Below are positions 57,945 to 64,000 of a stretch of 64,000 nucleotides of DNA, piece after piece (position 1 is the stretch's first letter; each line of letters begins with the position of its first letter). The DNA lies in the NCBI RefSeq assembly GCF_011758645.1, contig NZ_JAAMOZ010000001.1:806001-870000 (forward strand), written 5' to 3'. Source of the DNA: Brooklawnia cerclae (GTDB lineage: Bacteria > Actinomycetota > Actinomycetes > Propionibacteriales > Propionibacteriaceae). The translations under genes and the position numbers were made by a program. The notes under the pieces are model-generated. The model saw only the letters and a program-made list of their open reading frames with translations. It was not told where the DNA came from and did not search any database.

Positions 57945-58531
57945 AGACCTTGTGCCGTCCCCGGACGGGTCGCCCGTCAACGACACCGACGCCGTTCGGA
58001 TCAGCCCCGATCCGAGCGGCAAGGACCTGGTGGTCGAGGGCTTCGTCCACGACGCGTTCTTCGAGCGCGGCCACCCGTGGCTCAAGGTTCGCCAGACGTT
58101 GGTGGCCCTGGCGTTCTGGTTCATCCTGCTCGCGCCCATCGTCGTCCTCATCAACTCCGTGGGCCGCGATGTCAGGTGGGGAGGGTATCTACCGCTGGAC
58201 CTACGCCGACGGCTACGAACTGGTCCGGTTCCTCCTCATCGCGATCGCGATCATCTTCGTCGTCGTCCTCGGCTTCAGCATCTACCTGCTGTTGCGCAAC
58301 AACCATCGCGAGAAGAAGGTCTACCCCTATCGCAAAACCTACGACGAGGAGGGCCTCGTCAAGCGCAAGGCGATTCTCGAGACCATGTACGCCGAGCGTT
58401 TCGGCGACGAGGACGCACGGCACGGGACCCGCTACTACGTCGTCGCGCCCGAGCAGAATCTCGACACCGGATACGTACACGACCTCTTCCGCCGGGGCCA
58501 GACCGATGTCGGTGAGGAGGTGCACCGGTGA
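57937..58531 (+). pseudogene. PgaD-like membrane protein, frameshifted
   Basis: Starts MTEDLVPSPDG in one frame with the first membrane helix (TLVALAFWFILLAPIVVLI), then continues in the +1 frame from about 58182 (GIYRWTYADGYELVRF, second helix LLIAIAIIFVVVLGFSIYLL, then a cytoplasmic tail). One surplus base, most simply a G in the run at 58178-58181, accounts for it; repaired, the protein has 197 residues. Two helices with charged tails next to a PgaC-like synthase fit PgaD, the subunit needed for polysaccharide polymerisation. The name is by topology and context, not strong sequence identity. Confidence 0.65.
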
Positions 58532-59883
58532 TCGGTGAGGCCATCGCCGCGTTCGTCGAGTGGGCGCAGACGTTCTTCTTCACCCCTCTGGCCATCGTGC
58601 TGTCGCTGTTCCCGATCATGGGCGCGATCTCCTGGACGATCGGTGGGTGGTTCTACCGCTTCTTCTACGTCGGCAAGTTCACCGAGAAGAGTTTCCGGCC
58701 GGTGCCATCCGAGGAGCAGCCCTTCATCACGATCATGGTTCCCGCGCACAACGAGGAAGTCATGATCGAGGAGACCATCGACTACCTGATGAACGATCTC
58801 AGGTACGACAACTACGAGGTGCTTGTCTGCGATGACGGGTCGAAGGACACGACCCCGGACATCCTCGCCCGCCTGTCGGTGAAGTACGACCGGCTGCGCG
58901 TGCTGCGGATCGACAAGAACAAGGGCAAAGCCCACGCGTTCAACATCGGTGTGGGGTTCGCGCGCGGGGAGTTCATCCTCTCCAACGACGCGGACACTGT
59001 GCCCGAGCCCGACGCCCTGTGGAAGTACATGAACTACTTCTTGGCCCCCGGCGGGCAGGACACGGCTGCCGTCACCGCGAACATGGACGTGCAGAACCGT
59101 TCTCTCATCGTCGAGAAATCCCAGACCGTCGAGTTCTCCTCCATCGTCGGCATCATCAAGCGATCCCAGATCGGGGTGCTCGGCAACATGTACGCCTACT
59201 CGGGCGCCAACACGATGTACCGCAAGGACGCTCTGATCGACGTCGGGCTGTTCCGCCAGGACCGCGCGACCGAGGACATCTCCATCTGCTGGGATCAGCA
59301 GTACGCCGGATGGAAGGCCGACTTCGCACCGGACATCATGTTCTACATGAACGTGCCCAACACGTTCACGATGCTCTACAACCAGCGCAGGCGCTGGGCG
59401 AAGGGCGGCACCGAGTCGTGGGTGACGAACTTCAAACGCGTCGCTAAGCACCCGCTGCTCAACCTGCCGAAGGTCGTCATGCTCCTCGACCAGACCGGGT
59501 CGATCACCTGGAGCTTCTACTACCTCGCCTTCACGCTGTGGCTCGCGTTGCGGATCGTTTTCTTCGTCCTGACAGGTGACACCGAGCAGTTCGAGCACAC
59601 CCTGGACATGGTGTTCGTCTTCAGCGCGTTCATCACCGTCGTCGGGTCGTGGCAGATCGTTGCGGCGCTGTGGCTCGACAACCACGGCGCCAAGATGAAG
59701 TACCTCTTCTTCGCCCCCGCCTACATGGCCTGGTACTGGCAGATGAACGCGATCACCGTGGCGACGACCTTCGTGCCGGCCATCAAGGGCGTCCTCGGGT
59801 TCAGCGCCGAGGGCACCTGGGTGAGCCCGGAGCGGACCAAGATGGGGCAGGGGAAGCCCGCGGGCGAGCTGGTCTCGCGCTGA
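58528..59883 (+). CDS. Processive family 2 glycosyltransferase, PgaC/IcaA-like
   Basis: 451 residues. An N-terminal membrane helix precedes a GT-A domain with all processive-synthase motifs: VPAHNEE, CDDGSKD (101-107), NDADTVPE with DxD-like Asp154-Ala-Asp156, TED (248-250, catalytic base) and QRRRWAKGG (QxxRW at 286-290). Three to four C-terminal membrane helices follow. It is expected to build and extrude a beta-linked polysaccharide, such as poly-N-acetylglucosamine. No deacetylase (PgaB/IcaB) or outer export gene is nearby. The GTG overlaps the preceding stop. Confidence 0.88.
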   Translation: MIGEAIAAFVEWAQTFFFTPLAIVLSLFPIMGAISWTIGGWFYRFFYVGKFTEKSFRPVPSEEQPFITIMVPAHNEEVMIEETIDYLMNDLRYDNYEVLVCDDGSKDTTPDILARLSVKYDRLRVLRIDKNKGKAHAFNIGVGFARGEFILSNDADTVPEPDALWKYMNYFLAPGGQDTAAVTANMDVQNRSLIVEKSQTVEFSSIVGIIKRSQIGVLGNMYAYSGANTMYRKDALIDVGLFRQDRATEDISICWDQQYAGWKADFAPDIMFYMNVPNTFTMLYNQRRRWAKGGTESWVTNFKRVAKHPLLNLPKVVMLLDQTGSITWSFYYLAFTLWLALRIVFFVLTGDTEQFEHTLDMVFVFSAFITVVGSWQIVAALWLDNHGAKMKYLFFAPAYMAWYWQMNAITVATTFVPAIKGVLGFSAEGTWVSPERTKMGQGKPAGELVSR

Positions 59884-59986
59884 TGCCGGGCGTCCCAGGG
59901 GGATGGCTGCGCACCTCGGGCAGGCTGTTGTTCGACCAGGTCTGTCCCCGAGGCCCGCTCGTGCCGAGGACGACGGCGGACCGTTG

Positions 59987-60060
59987 TGGGGCGTGCGGGG
60001 CTCGAACCCGCGACCCAGGGATTATGAGTCCCCTGCTCTAACCGGCTGAGCTAACGCCCC
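59987..60060 (-). tRNA. tRNA with CAT anticodon (elongator Met or Ile2)
   Basis: Minus strand: GGGGCGT/ACGCCCC acceptor, TAGCTCAGCCGGTTAGAGCA D-arm, GACTCATAATC anticodon loop, GGTTCGAGCCC T-arm, discriminator A. CCA is not encoded. It lacks the initiator hallmark pairing. Met and lysidine-modified Ile2 cannot be separated with certainty by eye. Confidence 0.93.
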
Positions 60061-60137
60061 GGAGATGTCGACTCTAGAGCATCTGGGCACCGTTCCGCTC
60101 CGTCGCCCCTTGGTGGCTGTTCCATGGGCCGCTTCTG

Positions 60138-60195
60138 CGGATGAAATCTGTTGTTGCGGACGAGATCTCATCCGCAACAACAGATTTCATCCGCG
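60138..60195. repeat. 58-bp near-perfect palindrome
   Basis: Arms of 24 bp (60138-60161, beginning GCGGATGAAATCTGTTGTTG; and 60172-60195) are exact reverse complements. The 10-bp centre contains GAGATCTC, itself a palindrome, so only one base pair (C/A) is mismatched over 58 bp. It lies between the CAT-anticodon tRNA and a leftward phosphatase gene. It could be a bidirectional terminator or a mobile palindromic element. Confidence 0.88.
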
Positions 60196-60271
60196 GCTGT
60201 GGGTGAGGGGCGGACACGGCAAGGGGTGGGTAGCCTCAGCGCCGGAACGGTCGGCCGGCTGAGGAACGCCC

Positions 60272-61087
60272 TCAGACGCGCGGCGAAGCCCCGTCGAGGA
60301 GCCTCAGGATCGTCCGGCCGACCGCCGCGTCGTTGTTGTCTCCTGCGATCTCGTAACCGGCCCGCCGCAGGGAGTCGTGGGCGGCCGACATGGCGAATCC
60401 GCGTCCGGCGAGTTCGAGCATGGCCAGGTCGTTGGGCATGTCGCCGAAGGCGACCATCCGCCCGGGCTCGATCCCCAGGTCGGTGAGCAACTCGGTCAGT
60501 GCCAGTGCCTTGCTCACACCGGGGGCCGACAACTCGAGCATCCCCGCCTCGGCCACGTACGAGAAGGTGACCGTGAGCCGGTCGCCCACGATGGGGGCGA
60601 CGAGGTCCGCCAGGTCTTCTGTGGGCGTGGTCGGCCCAAGGACGAGCAGTTTCACCACCGCGTCGTGGTCGAGTAGCGATTCCAGCGTCCCGCGATGGGC
60701 CGGATCCTCGTCGCCGCGGGGCGGGTATCCGGTCTCCGCCGCCCACTGCGATGCGTACTCGACGGCGAACAGTGCCTCCGGCAGAGCCTCGCGCACTTCC
60801 TCGCCGACTCGGGAGGCCACATCGGGCGACAGCGGCCGGGCGTGCAGGACGCGTCCCGTCTCCAGTTCCATCGTCACGGCGCCGTTGGAGGCGATCGCCC
60901 ACGGATGCACGTCCGACAGTTCGCGGAGCGGGCCGAGCCAGCGCGCGGGGCGTCCGGTGGCGAACACCGTCGCGATGCCCTGGCGGGATGCCGTGCGGAT
61001 GGCGCGCGCGTTCGCCTCCAGCACCCGCTTGTCGTCGGTGAGGAACGTGCCGTCGAGGTCGGTCGCGATGATATCGAAAGGACGCAT
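60272..61087 (-). CDS. Cof-type HAD hydrolase
   Basis: 271 residues of the HAD IIB (Cof) class: motif I IIATDLDGTFLTDD (nucleophile and acid Asp), motif II FATGRP, motif III Lys in GVSKALAL and motif IV VAFGDMPNDLAML. Members dephosphorylate sugar phosphates, FMN or other small phosphates. ATG 61087 lies three bases after the stop of the preceding gene; a GTG at 61093 overlapping that stop is an alternative. Co-transcribed with the Ser-rich membrane protein. Confidence 0.9.
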   Translation of the reverse strand: MRPFDIIATDLDGTFLTDDKRVLEANARAIRTASRQGIATVFATGRPARWLGPLRELSDVHPWAIASNGAVTMELETGRVLHARPLSPDVASRVGEEVREALPEALFAVEYASQWAAETGYPPRGDEDPAHRGTLESLLDHDAVVKLLVLGPTTPTEDLADLVAPIVGDRLTVTFSYVAEAGMLELSAPGVSKALALTELLTDLGIEPGRMVAFGDMPNDLAMLELAGRGFAMSAAHDSLRRAGYEIAGDNNDAAVGRTILRLLDGASPRV

Positions 61088-61089
61088 GA

Positions 61090-62118
61090 TCACAACCTGG
61101 TGTTGACGGGAGGGGTCGGCTCGGTGGCGGTGGCCGAACCGCTGCCCGAGGCGCCCATCGAGGGCTCCCTGGTGGGCGATCCGAAGTCCCCCGGCGAGCT
61201 GGCGCCGGACGATCCCTCGCTCTGGGAGGGGGACGCGGATGCCGACCCCGACTCGTCCTGCGGAGACTGGGATTCGGAGTCCGATGGAGAACCGGACTGC
61301 TCGGACGGGCTGCCGGACTGCTCAGAGGGGTTGCCTGAACCGCCGGACGGGTCGGACGAGGAGTCCTGGCTCTGGTTGGTCGGCACGGGTGGTTGTGGCT
61401 GCTCGGGTGGGGAGTTCTGGAACAGCAGCACCGCGATCAGCAGCGCGAGCCCGCAGAGCAGCAACGTGAGCAGCCAGGACGCCGCGAAGGGCACCCAGCC
61501 CGCGCGATCGTGCCGCCCTGGCCACGACAACGGCCATTGCCTCCATGCTCCCGGACGCGAGTCGTCCAGCCAGTGCAGGCGGTAGCCGGGGCCGGCGGGG
61601 CGGCCGAGCAGGGGAGTGCTCGACAGATCGACGCTGCGCAGCAGCCGGTCGGACTCCTGCAGTGCCGCCGGCGTCCCGTCGTAGGCCAGGGCCACCCACG
61701 GGGCGATGGGCGGATCCTCGGGCGAGACCGGATCGTCCGCTTCACTACGGAACTTGTGGGCGAGACGACCATCGTCCTGCCCCTGGCCGCCCCGGGCGAC
61801 GACGCTGTCGGCGTGCAGTTTGTTCACCTCACCCGCGAGCCGCTGGCGTGCCGCGGGATCGTGCGACGCGCCCTCCGACAGGACGAGGAGCATCACCGAG
61901 GGCTGGTCGTCGGCATGAGCCAGGTAGACGATGCCCGACTCGCGCGCGGTGAGCCTGGCGTCCAGCCAGAAGTCACCGATCCGTGGCGGGTCGCTCACCA
62001 GCAGGGGGAACGGCTGCGGGGCCGCGCCGACAGCCGGCATGCCGTCGACGGGAGGGGACGACGGCGGATCCGCCGGGCCTTGGGGCGGTTGCTGGGAATC
62101 GGACGAGTAATCAGACAT
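61090..62118 (-). CDS. Membrane protein with kinase-like N-terminal segment and Ser/Gly-rich extracellular tail
   Basis: 342 residues. Residues 40-130 resemble the N-lobe of bacterial Ser/Thr kinases (RIGDFWLDARLTARESGIVY, then VMLLVLSEG), but the glycine loop is poor, the catalytic HRD and DFG are absent and the lobe is short. One membrane helix (WLLTLLLCGLALLIAVLLF) near residue 220 is followed by about 100 residues of Ser, Gly, Pro and Gln. I read it as a degenerate pseudokinase with a surface-exposed tail; the assignment is tentative. It is divergent from the MoxR gene. Confidence 0.7.
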   Translation of the reverse strand: MSDYSSDSQQPPQGPADPPSSPPVDGMPAVGAAPQPFPLLVSDPPRIGDFWLDARLTARESGIVYLAHADDQPSVMLLVLSEGASHDPAARQRLAGEVNKLHADSVVARGGQGQDDGRLAHKFRSEADDPVSPEDPPIAPWVALAYDGTPAALQESDRLLRSVDLSSTPLLGRPAGPGYRLHWLDDSRPGAWRQWPLSWPGRHDRAGWVPFAASWLLTLLLCGLALLIAVLLFQNSPPEQPQPPVPTNQSQDSSSDPSGGSGNPSEQSGSPSEQSGSPSDSESQSPQDESGSASASPSQSEGSSGASSPGDFGSPTREPSMGASGSGSATATEPTPPVNTRL

Positions 62119-62282
62119 CGTCACCCATCTCACCACACCCGTGGTTGAACCTGAAGGCGTGGCCGAACCTGTGTGCTAGCCGTGTGTGGCCGTCCACCAC
62201 TCCGGATGTGGCCGTGGCCACGGTATCGTGGCAGGGACGCGCTTTCCGGGCGTCAGCACCGCCAGGCACACAGGAGACTTGA

Positions 62283-63344
62283 GTGACGAGCACCCCGAGG
62301 GACCAGCGCCCGATGTCGATCCAGGAAGCAGCCAAGGTCGTCGGCGAGGCCATCGCCCAGGTCCAGAGGGTCATCGTCGGCCAGGAGCACATGGTCGAGC
62401 AGTTGATGGTCGGTCTGCTCGCCCAGGGGCACATCCTGCTGGAAGGCGTGCCCGGCACCGCCAAGACGCTCGCCGTGCGCACCTTCGCGACGGTGGTGGG
62501 TGGGACGTTCGCCCGCGTCCAGTTCACCCCCGACCTCGTGCCGTCCGACATCGTGGGCACGCGGGTCTATTCCGCGTCCAAGGAGGAGTTCGACATCGAA
62601 CTCGGTCCGGTGTTCACCAACTTCGTCCTGGCGGACGAGATCAACCGTGCGCCCGCGAAGGTGCAGTCGGCGATGCTCGAGCTGATGGCCGAGAAGCAGG
62701 TCTCCATTGCCGGCACCACCTACCCGATGCCGAAGCCGTTCATCGTGATCGCGACGCAGAACCCGGTCGAATCCGAGGGCGTCTACCCGCTGCCCGAGGC
62801 CCAGCGCGACCGGTTCCTGCTGAAGGTCGACGTGCCCTATCCGAAGGGCAACGAGGAGTTCGAGATCCTGCGGCGCATGTCGGTGAGCCCGCCGACGGCC
62901 TCGCCCGTGCTCAATCCCGAGCTCACGCTGCAGTTGCAGGACATGGCCTCGCACGTGTTCGTCCACAATCTGGTGGCGGAGTACATCGTGCGGCTCGTAC
63001 TGGCCACGCGCAATCCCGCGGAGTTCAACATGCCCGACCTGTCGCGGGTGATCCAGATCGGCAACTCCTCGCGTGCCACGCTCGGCCTCACCGCCGCTGC
63101 GCGGGCTCTGGCACTCATCCATGGACGCGACTACGTGCTCCCCACCGATGTACAGGCCGTTGCCAAGGACGTCATGCCGCACCGGCTCGTCCTCAGCTTC
63201 GATGCCATCGCCGATGACATCAGTGCACCCCAGGTGGTGGAACGGATCCTCGCCATGGTGCCCGCACCGACGCCGGTGTGGAACAAGGAACAGCGCGCGG
63301 CCAGCCACACCCAGCACCGGCACCAGCCCACCTACAACAACTGA
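62283..63344 (+). CDS. MoxR-family AAA+ ATPase
   Basis: 353 residues. Walker A GVPGTAKT, Walker B FVLADEINRAPAK, sensor 1 IATQNP and the arginine region LPEAQRDRFLLKV are all present. MoxR ATPases act as chaperones for enzyme or membrane complex assembly, usually with a DUF58 protein and VWA proteins encoded downstream, as here. AGGAGA lies before the GTG start. The promoter gap includes the palindrome CCGTGGCCACGG at 62212-62223. Confidence 0.93.
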   Translation: MTSTPRDQRPMSIQEAAKVVGEAIAQVQRVIVGQEHMVEQLMVGLLAQGHILLEGVPGTAKTLAVRTFATVVGGTFARVQFTPDLVPSDIVGTRVYSASKEEFDIELGPVFTNFVLADEINRAPAKVQSAMLELMAEKQVSIAGTTYPMPKPFIVIATQNPVESEGVYPLPEAQRDRFLLKVDVPYPKGNEEFEILRRMSVSPPTASPVLNPELTLQLQDMASHVFVHNLVAEYIVRLVLATRNPAEFNMPDLSRVIQIGNSSRATLGLTAAARALALIHGRDYVLPTDVQAVAKDVMPHRLVLSFDAIADDISAPQVVERILAMVPAPTPVWNKEQRAASHTQHRHQPTYNN

Positions 63345-63351
63345 CCGCCCG

Positions 63352-64000
63352 ATGACCTCTCCCGACTTCGCCGCACCGCAGACCGGCAACACGCTGGCCA
63401 ACGGCAGAGGCGACGTGGGTGCCGCCGGCAGCGTCCTGAGGGAGCCGACCGGGCCGACCATCCCCCTCAACCGGCTCGCGCCCGAGGCCGCGTTGCGTCG
63501 GCTGGAGCTCACGATCGTCCGCCGCCTCGAGGGGTTCCTGCAGGGCGATCACCTCGGGCTCATGCCGGGCCCGGGCTCCGACCTCAACGATGCCCGTATC
63601 TACGTCCCGGGGCAGGACGACGTCCGCCGCATGGACTGGGCCGTGACCGCACGCACGACGATCCCGCACGTCCGCGACACCATTGCCGACCGGGAACTGG
63701 AGGTGTGGGCGTTGCTGGACGCCACCCCGTCCATGAACTGGGGGACCGCCGGGGTGACCAAACGTGATCTGGGCATCGCCGCCATCGCGACGCTCGGGTT
63801 CGTCAGCCAGAAGATGGGGGACCGCTTCGGCGGCATGGTGATGCACTCCGACTCGGTGCACAGGTTCCCCGCTCGGTCGGGCCGCCAGGCGCTGTACGGC
63901 CTGCTCGGCAAGTTGCTGGACGATCCCATCGAGCGCGACAACCAACCCTCCCTGCTCACGTTGTCCGACGGCATCGAGGCCATGATCCGTACGCAGCGGC
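63352..64000 (+). CDS. DUF58 protein, 5' part (runs off the window)
   Basis: At least 216 residues, open at the window end. RRLELTIVRRLEGFLQGDHL and YVPGQDDVRRMDWAVTARTT are the DUF58 signature, followed by a VWA-like start (ELEVWALLDATPSMNWG) with a MIDAS-type D-x-S-x-S partly conserved as DATPSMN. DUF58 proteins are the usual partners of MoxR ATPases. The ATG follows the MoxR stop by 7 bases. Confidence 0.9.
   Translation, partial: MTSPDFAAPQTGNTLANGRGDVGAAGSVLREPTGPTIPLNRLAPEAALRRLELTIVRRLEGFLQGDHLGLMPGPGSDLNDARIYVPGQDDVRRMDWAVTARTTIPHVRDTIADRELEVWALLDATPSMNWGTAGVTKRDLGIAAIATLGFVSQKMGDRFGGMVMHSDSVHRFPARSGRQALYGLLGKLLDDPIERDNQPSLLTLSDGIEAMIRTQR

Overview
The window is about 64 kb of high-GC DNA densely packed with actinobacterial genes. 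Several arrangements point to an actinomycete: pafB-pafC-tatA-tatC, xerD-parA-scpA-scpB-rluB, Zur-controlled zinc-free ribosomal protein genes, a FolP2-type DHPS paralogue, many GTG starts, and a -10-like hexamer 6-8 nt before many start codons, as expected for leaderless mRNAs. A member of the Propionibacteriales is my best guess, but it is inference. There is no IS element, integrated phage structure or CRISPR array in the window.

Layout. Positions 1-271 hold the 5' part of an ATP-dependent DNA ligase on the minus strand. Positions 376-7196 are one forward run (pyrG, NUDIX, xerD, parA, small RHH-like protein, scpA, scpB, rluB) with stop/start overlaps. Positions 7268-9825 hold an FKBP lipoprotein, ferritin and gluQ. 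Positions 9961-18826 carry pafBC, tatAC, tgt, a DUF5709 gene, phoH, ybeY, a CorC-type protein and era. Positions 18879-23408 hold a mannitol/fructuronate dehydrogenase gene, then leuA behind a short leader peptide with consecutive leucine codons, then folP2. Positions 23472-29050 form a zinc-economy block: rpmF, rpmE2, rpsN, rpmG and rpmB without zinc ligands, uppS/recO, and znuABC, with Zur-like boxes lying in both promoters. Positions 29231-38055 hold glyS, an MFS transporter, an epimerase, dusB, a class II aldolase + HAD phosphatase pair behind a perfect GntR-type operator with its likely repressor adjacent, and dgt. tRNA-Asn, a sigma factor, dnaG, a FetB-like permease and a CHAD protein follow.

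Positions 43983-52127 hold aldA, dedA, a two-component system, a macro-domain protein, a small membrane protein, and an ADH-FmdB-MBL lactonase operon. Positions 52128-53424 form a phage-like switch: two divergent HTH genes, three GTTGC-N5-GCAAC sites between them, and an ImmA-type protease. Positions 53653-59883 are the most unusual part: a multidomain OYE-family flavoenzyme followed by a tightly coupled operon of a NADH-oxidase/CoA-disulfide-reductase-like flavoprotein (Gln at the usual redox Cys; 1-nt frameshift), a membrane protein, a PgaD-like protein (1-nt frameshift of opposite sign) and a PgaC-like processive glycosyltransferase. The window ends with a CAT-anticodon tRNA, a 58-bp palindrome, a Cof-type phosphatase, a degenerate kinase-like membrane protein, and divergently a MoxR ATPase with the start of a DUF58 gene.

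Non-coding structure worth attention: two nearly identical 44-bp palindromes 27 kb apart, the unrelated 58-bp palindrome, the leuA attenuator, the overlapping hairpins before glyS, and the operator sets described in the findings.
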